DNA of 64,000 bases from Labia minor (GCA_963082975.1 OY720347.1:14304225-14368224); one strand, 5' to 3'. Shown: positions 36,163 through 48,328, counted from the stretch's first letter. Notes: generated by a model from the letters alone, not told the origin. Program-made: numbers and translations.

Positions 36163-36712
36163 ATTCAGCATATCTCGCAAATTTGAATTGGATTAAATAA
36201 CATATATTAATTTAAATTAAATTAAATTAATTCAATTATAAATTAAAATTAATAAATAATATTTATTAAACCAGCGAAAGTTTGGCTCTTTTTTGATGGC
36301 ACCACTTCACGTGTTGGCGCGTGAGATTTCCAGTGTTAAAAAATTAATTCTGGTACTTTCAGCAATTCAATTTTCGATGTTGAGATTTTGATGTTTTTGA
36401 TGTTATAAATAATATTTATTAAATTATAATTTAATTAATTTAATTTAATTTAAATTAATAAATATTATTTAATCAAATTCAAATTTGCGAGATAGTCGAG
36501 TGGATAGTGGAGTGTTTGGCTCTTTGTTGATGGCACCACGTCACGTGTTGGCGCGTGAGATTTCCAGTGTTAAAAAATTAATTCTGGTACTTTCAGCGAT
36601 TCTATAAGGCTGAAATTCTATATATAGCAGTTTTATACAATTATTAATGATGTGAAAAATTATCAAAAATATATCTTTATTTTTACGGTCACACACACAC
36701 ACAGACATATTT
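36163..36712. mobile_element. Family A elements, rearranged nested pair
   Basis: A plus-oriented 5' part (36170-36375, with CACGTGTTGGCGCGTGAG) runs at about 36377 into minus-oriented pieces: TTTCGATGTTGAGATTTTGA (the 3' end reversed) and AAATTTGCGAGATAGTCGAG (the 5' end reversed, about 36480-36500). A second plus-oriented 5' part follows from about 36510, ending in a short CA tract at 36691. At least two insertions or an inversion are needed. Confidence 0.7.
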
Positions 36713-36980
36713 AAAAATTAATTTATTAAAATATATATTATATAATATATTATATATAGTATATAATTTAATATATATATATATATATATATTCTGAAAT
36801 TAATTTTAAATTATATAAATATATTAGAAATTAATTTAATATAATTTAACACATAATAATATATTAAAATATTTTATTTTATATATACATAATTTAGTAA
36901 TACTGATTATTAATATAAATATAAATAATAATATTTAATATGGCAAATATGTAAAATTTTGTAAAGAATGTATCAGAAGT
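36713..36980. repeat. TA-rich low-complexity stretch
   Basis: Almost entirely A and T, including a TA tract at 36773-36792. Confidence 0.6.
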
Positions 36981-36984
36981 TTAG

Positions 36985-37165
36985 TGTCTAACATTCTGGC
37001 GTATTGCGCATGCGTATATCGGTCGGTCGGTCGGTCGGTTGGTGGGTCGTTCGGTCGGGTCGGGTCGGTCGTTTTGGAATCTCACGCGAAATCTATATTT
37101 TTTCCCCATCCCGCAAAAGTGCTCAACGCCGCTAAAGAAGTTTTCACTTCAAAAAACTTTATAAT
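36985..37165. repeat. (GGTC)n tract with GC-rich flanks
   Basis: Preceded by TTGCGCATGCGTAT (an NRF1-like TGCGCATGCG palindrome). CGGTCGGTCGGTCGGTCGG runs at 37021-37066, then TCCCGCAAAAGTGCTCAACG and AAGAAGTTTTCACTTC follow. The mix of a GGTC microsatellite and a complex conserved-looking flank suggests a repeat-element fragment rather than a gene; the 62-codon frame through it is a by-product. Confidence 0.5.
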
Positions 37166-37189
37166 TTTATAATTTAAAATATTTTAAAA

Positions 37190-37762
37190 TTATGTTCATT
37201 ATGTGTTCCTCAGCTACTTTATCTCTTTATTCCAATTTTTTTACCCAATGAAATAAATTTTAATAAATAAAAATTATTTAAAAATTAATAGAATAAAAAA
37301 ATCTATTAAAAAATATTTATTTATTTCTTGTTTAATAAAATAAAATATATGTATAAAAATCACCATATTTATCTTAAAGAATTAAATATTTCGAATCGAT
37401 TTGTAATGTTTGTCTTCTATAATATATGTATATATATAATGTATATTATATAAACAAATTGATTTACCAATAAAATGTAACATATATAGATATAACTAGG
37501 AAACATTGTAATTTATATTAATTTATTTTTTTAAACAAACTAAGAAGGGAATTTAATTCGAAAACCAATCTATTTTCCTGTATTCATTAATCTTGTTAAG
37601 TATAAGCCATTCAATAAATCGGTTTCAAGTCCTCCAAACAACCCTATTATACATGTTATTAACTTTTACTTGACGATTTAATTTATTCCTAGACATGTAA
37701 GTATGTTTGTCACGGTCTCCTGTTCAAATGGATTTATTTATTACCCAATTCTTACCAAATAG
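37190..37762. other. AT-rich gap
   Basis: Low complexity to about 37600, then richer sequence leading to the acceptor at 37762. Confidence 0.35.
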
Positions 37763-37861
37763 CAGAACACCTCCCGAGCAGTTCAGGACCAGACAACATT
37801 TCCTGTGTTTACCATCCAAAAGAAGCCTATCCAAAGGGAGAGGACATGATTATCAGCACCG
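37763..37861 (+). CDS. Exon-like segment (33 codons), phase 1 to 1
   Basis: Acceptor TTCTTACCAAATAG|CAG and donor G|GTAAGAACC bound a 99-bp GC-richer segment. Entered in phase 1 it reads AEHLPSSSGPDNISCVYHPK, then EAYPKGEDMIIST, and leaves in phase 1, which fits the 27925 signal-peptide exon. The CAG after the acceptor allows a 3-nt NAGNAG shift. The phase-2 frame is open as well (RTPPEQFRTRQHFLCLPSK), so the coding frame is not settled. Joined to the segment at 38078 in phase 1 it would stop at once. Confidence 0.3.
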
Positions 37862-38077
37862 GTAAGAACCAGGGAGAAGGGGGGAAGGGGGATATTGGGT
37901 GACGTTCGAGCGGGGGCGACGACGATTCAAGCCGAGGGGCGAAGCTCGACGGGTTTGTTAGTTGATTGTGAGCCGCCTGAACGGCTTCAGGTGTTTCTCA
38001 GTTGTAGTCATGAAAACAAATGCACGTGTACTCGGTCCCCATTGTAAATGACATCCCTTCGGTCCATTCCCTTTTAG

Positions 38078-38128
38078 GTTAAAACCTAAAAATTGTTTCT
38101 GCACCGGAAATGATTATGAAATTTCCAG
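38078..38128 (+). CDS. Exon-like segment (17 codons), phase 2 to 2
   Basis: Acceptor CCATTCCCTTTTAG and donor CCAG|GTAATA bound 51 bp, open only in phase 2: LKPKNCFCTGNDYEIS. It is separated from the previous segment by a GC-rich 216-bp interval (GGGGGCGACGACGATTC, GGGGCGAAGCTCGAC). It could be an alternative or noncoding exon of the same transcript. Confidence 0.2.
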
Positions 38129-41100
38129 GTAATATCATCGACGCTTTCATATTTTTTTTTCTTTCTGAAAATGAATCATCAAATCTTGTTATCTGCTCTT
38201 AAATACCATTCAAACTACACTAATAGTTCAAATGTCAAAATCAACTTAAAAACAAAAATATTCATACTCTTGGAATTATTAGTTTGTATAAAATTTAATA
38301 TTTCATATTTATAATATTTATTATATCGTTTGTGTAATTATCTTATAAATAGATTATAAAAGCAATTTTAATTCAAAATAATTTTAATTAACATTGAAAG
38401 GAAATAATTAAAAAGAAAAATTTTCTTATTATAATAATTAATTTTTTATGAGGAAATAAGAGTATTGTGTTTTAAACAAAAATTAGTTTTTACCTAAAAC
38501 ATATTATAATTTAAATAAAATAGAAAAGAATATTAAATGTTTTAATTTATTTAAATTATAAATTAATTAAAGGCCAATTAAGAGAAAGTTGAGAAATTTA
38601 GAAGGTTTAAATTCACATTTAAAAAAATGTGTTTACAGCATATATTTTATATATAAGAAAAAATTTTAAAATTTTAATGCTAATATGTTAATAATGCATT
38701 AGTATAAAAGAAAAGAATAATTATTTTTCATTTTTGTAATGGAGTATAATTTTCAATTTTAATATGAAACGTTTTGTTTGAAAACATATATAATATAAAA
38801 TATATTTATATACTCGGGTCTCGTTCTGAAATTTAGTTTTGGACAGTTTTTTAATAATAAAAACCATAGAAAAGAAAAATATTATATTTTTCTTCAATCC
38901 CTTAGAGCTTAGAGAATTTCGACTTAACCTGTGAGATTTATCACTCTTATAATTCATCATCATGATCGCAAGGGATTTATTGAATTAATTCAGGGGATGT
39001 TCACCTAAAATAGACAGTCCTTTACAATTCTTACAATCTTTTGTAGTGTTAAATCTAATCTTAGTTTCTTTTGAATATTTTATAAATTAATGTAGGATAG
39101 AAAAATCTTGATCCTAATTATTCTTTGATAGTAGACATCTCTTTTATATTTGATTATTATTATTAATATTAATGATTTAATTGAATTTATTAATTATAAT
39201 AACATTCTTATATTGAATTAAATTATTTTTTAATTTAGATTATTTACAAATTTTTCGATTTGGAATTTTAATCATTTGCCTTATAATTTTAGAAAAAAAT
39301 CACTTATTTAGTTTTTACAATGTATTTACAATCATTTCAAGACTAACGTTAATTATTTTTTAAATTAAAATGAATAAGGATAAAATATTAAATTTTTATC
39401 ATAAAGACAGCCTTCTTTTGTCGATATTCATTCTCATGGCTTCTTTTAAATAATTTTGAACTATTATTTTTCTAAATTCTTTAAAAATTTTTATAATTTA
39501 TCTATATTCAAATTTTTCAAATTTATCTATAGTCAATTATTAAAATAATTCAATCTGGATTTTATATTTGCATTTTTTTAAAACGACATTAATAATTTTA
39601 TTTCAAAATAGATTCACAGAACATTTCAAAACTACCATTTCACATGGAAGACCTCTCTAATGAAAACTATATTATTGAATTATACAACATAATTTCATAT
39701 CAGTTAAGATTATATAAAATAAATTTTGATTTTAATTATTAAAATAAAATAATTAATTATTGTGAATATTTATTAATATTAAAAATTACTAATCTCTGCT
39801 GAGAATTATTTTTTTTTAGAAAAATATAGAGATTATATGTTTTATACCTATAATATTAATTGTATTAAATATAAATTATTTAGATTTCTTAAATATGAAT
39901 TTCAATTTAATTTTATTATAATTTAATTGTTTCTTAATCCTACAAGAAAATAAAGTTTTGGAACATAGTTTATGAAAAATCATGATAAAAAACCTCAATT
40001 TGTTAAGTTAAATAAGCGAAGATAAGCAACTACGAACCAACATTAACCTGAGCACAAATAAACAGAAACTTATTTATAAGTCTTTCATTTACCAAAGAAA
40101 ATAATCTCTTTATGTTATGTAAAGGCTATTTTTTAATTTTTTTTTTTTTGTAATAAAATAAAGAGGTGCTTTCTCCAAGGTCTTTTCATCATTTATATTA
40201 GATATCAAAAATTATAAATATATAATAATATATTCTTTTTATAGTTAAATTAAATTGTTTTAATCCTCTGTTTGTATTTAAAATTATATTATAAATCAAA
40301 TTTTTAAATATAAATAATGTCTAGATTATAATCTAACAAGTAAAATCAATATCATAAATAAGAAAAATTGAAGACTTTCAGGTAAATAATATTTAATTTA
40401 TCAAAAGATTTTATGTATACTTTTTATTATATATTAATAAATCTCAATATATTATAGATTATTTTATTATATTCTTTTTTTTATTTTATTTATCACGAAA
40501 TCAAATAAATTGTACCTGCATATGTAATTTGATGTATTAAATAACCATTTTAAGTAAATATTCGTTATATTTTTCTACATTTAAGATAAAATAGGAAATA
40601 GTTGTTTTTTTATTTTATATAAAGATAAATACCATTGGCTATAATAGGTCTAATAGATACTCTGTATATAATATCTAAGGTAAAGATCGAATAACAAAAA
40701 TAAAAATTCTTTCTCTTATCTTTGTTTCCTCTTTTTTTATATTGGAATTCATAAAAAGTGAAATATATAATGAATTATTATTTATTAGACATATTTTTAA
40801 TACATTGGAATTTTTTCTATTAATTTTACTTATAAATAATTCTATCACGATAAAAAAATACACATAAACATAGGAATAAACAACTTCCTAGAAAATTTAA
40901 ACATTTTTACACAGTCAAAAGAAAAAAATATTGAATTAATTTAAATAATATTTACTCAATTCTTTTCGATTATATATGAACATCTTGTCTTCATTATTAT
41001 CAATTTTCATTATTTATTAACAGTATAAAATATAATTTATTAATTTATTCATAAAAAAAAAAACAATTTATTACTAAATAATGTGTGGGGTGTGTAAAGT

Positions 41101-42074
41101 GTTTACAAAAGATATTTCTTGTTAACAACACAAAACATTCTAAACCAGAAAGAAATGAAATTGAAAGATTTATATTTATTAATTTTATTTCTATATTACT
41201 CAATTGAAAAATAAATTATCCTCATTTTATTTATGTCATTTTTAATTGATTAATATAAATTCTATAAAAACAAATATTATAGTTGGAAAATGTAACTTTA
41301 ATTTTTATTTCTACACATATTTAATAATTGTTTTACTTATTTTATTTTATATACGTTAATCAAATAATTTGGAAAACATTTTTTTCTTACATAGATTATA
41401 TTTATTAACATAATATAATCAATTTTACTTTTTATTTATTTTTAAATTACATTTAGTATATTTATTTAATTTTTTCAATTATCTTTTTGCTTAATATTAA
41501 TATACATATATATATATCTTTTTAAAATAGAATATTAGTAAATCAGAAAAAATACTTTTGAGATTTTATTTAAATTAGGTTTAAAGTTAGTTTAATGTAT
41601 TCATATTTTCAAAATCATTGATTACTAACCATTTGTCTATTATTAATACATATAATAATAATGTTTAATTAATATTATATTAAAATTTTATGAACCCAAA
41701 ATTATGAAATAATTTTCCCGTAGACAAGACTCTGAATCAGATATTATAAATAGATGATATAATGATATAACTAAGATATCTTAATTACATTTTTTTTTCT
41801 TAAAGACATGTTGCATCATTTTCTTTAATTGAATTCATTTATAACGACATTAAAAGAGAATAAATCAATTTGAAACACCATATGTTTCATATTTTAGCCT
41901 TTCAATATATGTAATATTATATAGTATATAAAATATATTATACAAAAATAACAAATTTTAAATTTATAGAACAATTTAAATGTCCCATAATTACCGCTAT
42001 CTTTTCATATAAGCAACTATACATCAATATACCTATATATATTTAATATATACATTTATTTATATAATATATAT
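38129..42074. other. Long AT-rich desert
   Basis: About 3.9 kb with no supported exon, repeat end or GC island. The minus-strand ORFs at 38721 and 40675 are Lys/Ile/Asn-rich products of base composition. Confidence 0.45.
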
Positions 42075-42281
42075 ATTATAGGGTAGGGTAACCATATTTC
42101 GAAAACACCAAACCGGGACATAGGGTTTACCTTTATTTTTCTTCTAAAACCAAATTGAAAAAATTTTGAAAAAAGTATGAAATGTCCTAAATATTTAAAA
42201 AACGGGACAATAGGCTGTCCCGAAGACTTTTTTCGGGACGCCGGGACAGAGCACCTAAAAACGGGTCACCCTAATTATAGG
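42075..42281 (-). mobile_element. hAT-like MITE (TAGGGTGACC family), reverse orientation
   Basis: The body is about 42083-42273. The left end TAGGGTAACCATATTTCG and right end AACGGGTCACCCTA are inverted; inside are AAACCGGGACA and CTGTCCCGAAGAC. The 8-bp duplication ATTATAGG occurs at 42075-42082 and 42274-42281. No coding capacity. Confidence 0.9.
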
Positions 42282-42676
42282 TATTATATATTAATGAGAT
42301 GAAAAATTACCTCTTCATACTATCTTTAAATTTTAAATAAATTATAAAAAAAAAATACAATTTTCTTGTTTGTTAATTTATTTTTTGAAAATATTTTGTG
42401 ATTTGGAAAAAAAAGATGCGAAATTTTTATTTATCACCCTATAACGCCTACTCTGTTAATTTTTCTACATCTTTGTATGTTATTTTTAATATATTTTCCA
42501 AATTTGCGTCACTCGATATTTTATAGGATCGATAGATAAAATTGTGATATTTTTTTTGAACGTTTCATGTATCATAATAAAAAGTATTTTTTATCGAGAC
42601 TCGCCCTGAGTGGGTTGACTGAAAATTTGTTAAAGGGTTCCCAACCTCTCATTTGAAATTTTATTTTTTTTCTAAG
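42282..42676. other. AT-rich gap
   Basis: No gene seen. The right part (from 42590, GAGACTCGCCCTGAGTGGG) is GC-richer and leads into the exon-like segment. Confidence 0.35.
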
Positions 42677-42763
42677 AGCAAAACAATCGAGTGATAGTGC
42701 AACATACGTGTGTGACCCTGGCCAAGGAGACAATCGTTAGAGACCCCACGCAAAAATCACCGA
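42677..42763 (+). CDS. Exon-like segment (29 codons), phase 1 to 1
   Basis: Acceptor TTTTTTTTCTAAG, donor CACCGA|GTAAC. Only the phase-1 frame is open to the donor: EQNNRVIVQHTCVTLAKETI, then VRDPTQKSP. Without the donor the frame would continue to a TGA at about 42815. An alternative acceptor two bases downstream opens a 20-codon frame (SSDSATYVCDPG) that stops. It is compatible in phase with the segments at 37763 and 45403. Confidence 0.22.
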
Positions 42764-43007
42764 GTAACAAATTAGTATTGATTCGACATTCAATTAGAAA
42801 CCGGATCGTGTGCTGATCGATTCTTTTAATTGCCGGCTAACTTAACAACTTTTAAACAAACAAACATTAACTATTTCATTACATATACTATACTATAACT
42901 AAAGTGTCAATAATAATTTTACTTAGAAATTAAACGTTCTCTATATTCTCAAGATTTGTTTTATTAATCATTTTAATAATTTTAAATTAAAATTTAGTAT
43001 ACTATAC

Positions 43008-43566
43008 AAATATTTGGTAATTGTTTACATAATCAGAGCTTCAGGGATTTGAATAAAACTTTATCAGTGGATTTTTTTTTAATTTCAAAGAAATTTTCTT
43101 TTGGGGTCGCTTCTAGTTTCCGAGATAAAAATTATTAAAGTTTGACAGATAAACTAGTTATGGATGTTCAAATTGTGTGTGGTAATGTTTTATTGACTAA
43201 TTAATTAATTATTCACTTATTAACTAATTTTCGGTTTATTTCGGTTCGGTTTGGATATAGGAAAATTATTTAAACGGATATAAGAAAATTAAAAAATCAA
43301 TTAATTTTCTTATATCCGAACCGAACCGAAAAAAACCGAAAATTAGTGAAGCCCTATATTGACCAAATGAATAAAACATAAATATAGTAGCTAACTTGAA
43401 TACCAATGGATTTATATGCCAATTTTAATAATTTAATCTTGGAAACGATAAGGGACCGAACAATTTGCTAATTTAATAGTCACTTGAAATTAAAAAAGGA
43501 ATCCACTGTTAAAATTTTAGCCAAATCCCTGAAGTTTCCATTTTTGTAAGCAATTACCAAATATTT
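43008..43566. mobile_element. Family D element, complete copy with 8-bp flanking repeat
   Basis: The body is 43016-43558. The left end GGTAATTGTTTACATAATC with CTTCAGGGATTTG mirrors the right end CAAATCCCTGAAG with GTAAGCAATTACC. The centre is a palindrome: CTAATTTTCGGTTTATTTCG ... CGAAAAAAACCGAAAATTAG. AAATATTT flanks both sides (43008-43015 and 43559-43566), consistent with an 8-bp target duplication, although that word is itself palindromic. Confidence 0.75.
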
Positions 43567-44873
43567 TTTATATAAATAAATATACATATCTAAAATCTTG
43601 GATCTAGTGTTTTTTATATCTTTCTAATATTTATTTAACCAACCCAATACTCATTACTTATAAATAAGGTATTAATATAGTATCTTAGAATTAATATAGA
43701 TAGATAAATTTAATATTCTATTAATATCATTTGTAAATACAAAGTGAAACTTTAAAATAAATAAGGTGAAAAAATGAAAATATTAATACATAATATTAGT
43801 AATAAAAAATTAAAATATATAAAATTCATTATATTTATATAACTGCTTATTATATATTATTAATTTTCATTATTATCAAATGTGATTGAAAGGAGTGTAA
43901 TTCTTTCATACTAGTTTTTTTTTTGTTTCCTGTTCATTCAAAAATTACATTATTATCCTTAACAATTTTCATGTCTATCTATGTGTATAATTTAAAATTT
44001 AAGGCTGACATGTTTGAAAGTAATTTTAAATTAGTTTAACGGATTAAAGTGAATTTTGCCAAGTGTTAATATAAATACTCCTATTTTTTTATTGATTTTT
44101 CAAATGATTTCTTGCCTAATCCTTTGATGATCTTAACAAAGTTGTTGAAATTAGTTTAATTGTTTGTTCTTTTGAAAATAATTGTTTGTCGAAGTGTTAA
44201 AATTGTCAAAAATTGGTAATCATGTCCATTATGAGGATCAAAAGAATTATTTTCTGATAATTCTTGATGCATTGGTCTAGAAATTATTTAATATGATGTG
44301 CATTTTACACTATTTTATAGATGACAGGAACAATAAAATTTTTAATTTCTATTTTTTGAATTTTACTAAAAAAAGTTATTGTTTTTTTTCTTTATATTAT
44401 TAATTAAATATAATTATATATTATTATTATTATTATATTTAATATATATATATTTATAACAAAAACATTTTAAGAAAATAATTTAGTTTCTCATAAGGGA
44501 TTAATTTAGTGGTGTTATTGTGTTTATACGAGTAGAAGCCAAAATGAACACAGAGTAGATTCCCTTCCCTTCTTTGCTTTAACGCCTCCCTGATAAATGA
44601 AATGAAAAAAATCCTTTGCATGAGTCAATTGGTATATGCTTTATTAAAAATTGGACATTATTCTCCATGTTTATTATATATTATTATTATTATTATTTTT
44701 TTTTTGAATGATTTATTTATGTATTCTTATTTGTTTATTAGTTCTTTTACTGAAGAAAATTGATAATTGTTTGATAATAAATTTTAAAAATCAACTTCTC
44801 AGAATTTATTATTTATTTATTTTACACCTGATATGAACATTTTATCAACATTTTTCTAAATAAAATAAAAAAA
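43567..44873. other. AT-rich gap
   Basis: No gene seen; ATT trinucleotide runs at 44420-44432 and 44681-44698. An islet at 44530-44600 (CCCTTCCCTTCTTTGC) is unassigned. Confidence 0.4.
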
Positions 44874-45069
44874 AGCTGAGTGTCGACTATCTCGCAAATT
44901 TGAATAGGATTTTTGTGTTGTCCACATACATACACACAGAGAGAGAAAGAGAGAGTCATTTTTATAAACCTTAGTGAAAATGATTCAGGAACCTTCAAAA
45001 CGTATAAAAACATCAAAATCTCGACATCGAAAAGTTTCGTGATCGCAATACTATCTCTGGCAAGATAGT
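44874..45069 (+). mobile_element. Family A, internally deleted 0.2-kb copy
   Basis: Retains GACTATCTCGCAAATTTG at the left and CTATCTCTGGCAAGATAGT at the right, but about 400 bp between are gone. The microsatellite position now holds CATACACACAGAGAGAG. Such end-retaining deletions are usual for MITEs. Confidence 0.75.
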
Positions 45070-45402
45070 AAAAAACAATAAATAATTACAATCCCTATTA
45101 TTAGTTTTTAATTTATGTAAGAAATGATTAAAAAATTTTTGCTTTAACTATAATTTGAGACGATCAAAATTATAACTGTTCTATCGTTGTGGGTAGATTT
45201 AAATTCTACTTCTATTTTGCATTAATCATGTTTTATGAAAAAAAAATAAAAATGGCAATTTAGATAAAGTTAGTTATTTAATGGTTACAGGTTGCTGAGA
45301 TAAAAAATAAATAAAAAAGATTCTAAAGCATGTCCGGGGTTGGGCCCAAAGGGTTTTGAACTAGTAGTTCTCTCTCTCTCTCTCTCTCTCTTGACTCTCC
45401 AG
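45070..45402. other. AT-rich gap ending in a (CT)n polypyrimidine tract
   Basis: CTCTCTCTCT tract at 45370-45391 directly before the acceptor at 45402; GTCCGGGGTTGGGCCC at 45331 is unassigned. Confidence 0.4.
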
Positions 45403-45456
45403 CCCTCCCACGGCTAACCGAGAATCCTCACAACCTGTTCATCCGATATCAGAAAG
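45403..45456 (+). CDS. Exon-like segment (18 codons), phase 1 to 1
   Basis: A very strong acceptor (CT repeat, then TTGACTCTCCAG) and donor AAAG|GTAGGCG bound 54 bp of GC-richer sequence. Phase 1 reads LPRLTENPHNLFIRYQK; phase 2 is also open; phase 0 stops. It fits the segment ending at 42763 and the one starting at 53998. It may equally be a noncoding exon. Confidence 0.28.
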
Positions 45457-45904
45457 GTAGGCGTATTTTTTTGTTCACTCAATAAAAAATTGTAGAGTGG
45501 TGGCTAGAAATCAATTAAAAATTAACATTTGAAAAATTAATCATTTAGAAATTGAAAAAAAATATATAAAATATCTCAAGCTCAGTATGAAGCTTTTTTA
45601 TTTTTAACATTCACCAAAATAGAAAGCCTTTTTTTTATAAAAAATTAAATTATAATACTTTTTATATTTTAATAGCATAAATAATTTGTACTCTCCTCCA
45701 ATACAAATCATAAAAAAATCGTGTGTTAAACACCTTATCTAAAATTTTAAATTGCTTTCCCAGAAAGAGAGGAACACGACCAATTGCTAAAACATACCAT
45801 ACAATTTTTTTTTTTCATATAAAATTCTTTGCTTTTAAGAGACAGAGAACAAATAGATTACTTATATTTATTTTTATTTATAAAGATAGAATATATTATC
45901 ATCT
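45457..45904. other. AT-rich gap
   Basis: No gene seen; the 85-codon ORF from 45723 is AT-driven and runs into the MITE. Confidence 0.4.
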
Positions 45905-46036
45905 ACTTATACTTAAACGTCCCGTTTTTTTGAAATGTTTAGAACTTTTTTTTCAAAATTTTTTCAATTTGCTTCTATAAAAAAAGGTAAAATGTCCCGA
46001 TTTGTTGTTTTCAAAATATGGTCACCCTACTTATAC
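45905..46036 (+). mobile_element. hAT-like MITE (TAGGGTGACC family), left end lost
   Basis: The body is 45913-46028, beginning TTAAACGTCCCG (the TAGGGTGACC terminus decayed) and ending AAAATATGGTCACCCT. The 8-bp duplication ACTTATAC is identical at 45905-45912 and 46029-46036, which proves the insertion boundaries in spite of the lost terminus. Confidence 0.85.
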
Positions 46037-46280
46037 AGTAAAATGAATTAATTCAATTTTTCCAAGTATTATAGTTATAGTTTACTTATTTAACTTTAAT
46101 TTTTACACAATAAAATATAATAATCTAATATATCTATTTATTCCAAATATTCCATATTGTATGAAAATGATTCGATAAGCAATACTATTTTAAATTTAGA
46201 AGAAAAATTCGATTTTTTTTAAGATTATGAGAAATTATTATATTCTGATAAGGGGCTTAATAATATACTAGATTTAACTA

Positions 46281-48328
46281 TAGGGTCATTCCACGTCAAT
46301 TCAACCAGAAAATAGTCATTTTTTCACCCAAAATCTCAGATTTTTATGAAAATTGGTAAATATGTTCTATTTATAAACATGAAAAACACCACCAAATTTT
46401 AATTTTTTATCTCACATAGTTTTTGAGTAATGGCAGTTTAAAGATTGGCGTTTTTAAATTTCCGAGCCTCGTATAAGGCCAGATAAAACGTGTAGTGGTG
46501 TAGAAAATAATTTCTCATTCACTTATTTAACCTCCTATCTTGTTGAAATTTTTAAGGCATGTTCTTATAACTATGAGGAATTGTAAAAAAAATGTAACGG
46601 ACCCCAAAATATTTTTAAAAAAATTATATGTTGGATATTATAAAATTTTAAAATTACAAACAAAGTTTAGCGTAAAATGAAATATCACGACAAGGGAATG
46701 AGATAATCAAGAACTTTTTTTTTCCTAAATTATCTACATGAAATGGGCTTTAATTTAATAAAATAAAAGTTTTGTGTATTTGCCTCCTTCTATTTACTAA
46801 GACCACTGCAAGTTACAACACATTAATTATGAGCAATATGAGAGTCTCAATGGCTGAATTTTGTTAATAATTAGACATTTTAATATTAAATAAAATATTT
46901 TTACCTAAAAATGTCCATCGAAGGAAAGTTTAACAGCATTCTTACAACCAAAGTTTGAAAACTATGAGGAAGAAGATAGGATCGAATTCAAACAGTGGGT
47001 AGCTACAGACAGGACACAGATGATAACTCAGACTTCAACCATTGATGAATTTATTGATGAACTAACAACAAAAATAGAAAAATTGATCCCACATTCTTAT
47101 ATTGCAAAAAGTTAGTCGAGCTATTTTAAAAGTCTAAAGGATAACTGCGCGCCAAATCAAGCCATTATATCAATCAATTGACTTCAGCGAGAATTTCTCT
47201 TTTGTGATTCAAGATGAGATACAGGGTTATCATTGGACCTCAGACTCCTGCACTGTTCACCCAGTAATAATTAACATGAGTGTTGATGACAAAAAAATAG
47301 TCTCATCACATTGTATAATTTCCGATGACTTAAATCATGATGTTTGTATGGTTTATAAGATTCAAGATACCCTGTTAGAATCCAATGATAACCCTGTACC
47401 TCATCTTGAATCACAAAAGAGAAATTCTCCCTGAAGTCAATTGATTGATATAATGGCTTGATTTGGCGCGCAGTTATCCTTTAGACTTTTAAAATAGCTC
47501 GACTAACTTTTTGCAATATAAGAATGTGGGATCAATTTTTCTATTTTTGTTGTTAGTTCATCAATAAATTCATCAATGGTTGAAGTCTGAGTTATCATCT
47601 GTGTCCTGTCTGTAGCTACCCACTGTTTGAATTCGATCCTATCTTCTTCCTCATAGTTTTCAAACTTTGGTTTTAAGAATGCTGTTAAACTTTCCTTCGA
47701 TGGACATTTTTAGGTAAAAATATTTTATTTAATATTAAAATGTCTAATTATTAACAAAATTCAGCCATTGAGACTCTCATATTGCTCATAATTAATGTGT
47801 TGTAACTTGCAGTGGTCTTAGTAAATAGAAGGAGGCAAATACACAAAACTTTTATTTTATTAAATTAATGCCCATTTCATGTAGATAATTTAGGAAAAAA
47901 AAAGTTCTTGATTATCTCATTCCCTTGTCGTGATATTTCATTTTACGCTAAACTTTGTTTGTAATTTTAAAATTTTATAATATCCAACATATAATTTTTT
48001 TAAAAATATTTTGGGGTCCGTTACATTTTTTTTACAATTCCTCATAGTTATAAGAACATGCCTTAAAAATTTCAACAAGATAGGAGGTTAAATAAGTGAA
48101 TGAGAAATTATTTTCTACACCACTACACGTTTTATCTGGCCTTATACGAGGCTCGGAAATTTAAAAACGCCAATCTTTAAACTGCCATTACTCAAAAACT
48201 ATGTGAGATAAAAAATTAAAATTTGGTGGTGTTTTTCATGTTTATAAATAGAACATATTTACCAATTTTCATAAAAATCTGAGATTTTGGGTGAAACGGC
48301 CTGGATGAGTTGACGTGGAATGACCCTA
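46281..48328. mobile_element. 2-kb foldback element built from a transposase gene fragment
   Basis: Two arms of about 945 bp (46281-47230 and 47388-48328) are near-perfect reverse complements around a 157-bp spacer. The ends are TAGGGTCATTCCACGTCAA and TTGACGTGGAATGACCCTA, with TA on each side, compatible with a TA target duplication. Each arm carries part of a protein frame (LTAFLQPKFENYEEEDRIEF, WVATDRTQMITQTSTIDEF, IDELTTKIEKLIPHSYIAK). The spacer continues with FVIQDEIQGYHWTSDS and SHCIISDDLNHDVCMVYKIQ. I recognise this as the type of protein repeated in many insect and cnidarian genomes with DNA-transposon ends; I cannot name the superfamily. Internal stops and a frameshift break it. The second arm is an inverted duplication of the 5' part. 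Confidence 0.85.
47204..47434 (+). pseudogene. Transposase-like fragment in the foldback spacer
   Basis: An open stretch over the spacer and its edges encodes FVIQDEIQGYHWTSDS and, later, SHCIISDDLNHDVCMVYKIQ, family-typical blocks. The first part lies in the left arm. After about residue 60 the frame runs into the right arm, whose sequence is the antisense of the gene, so the last residues are not natural protein. There is no intact start: the initial codon is GTG and upstream frames have stops at 47112-47114 and about 47180. Confidence 0.6.
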
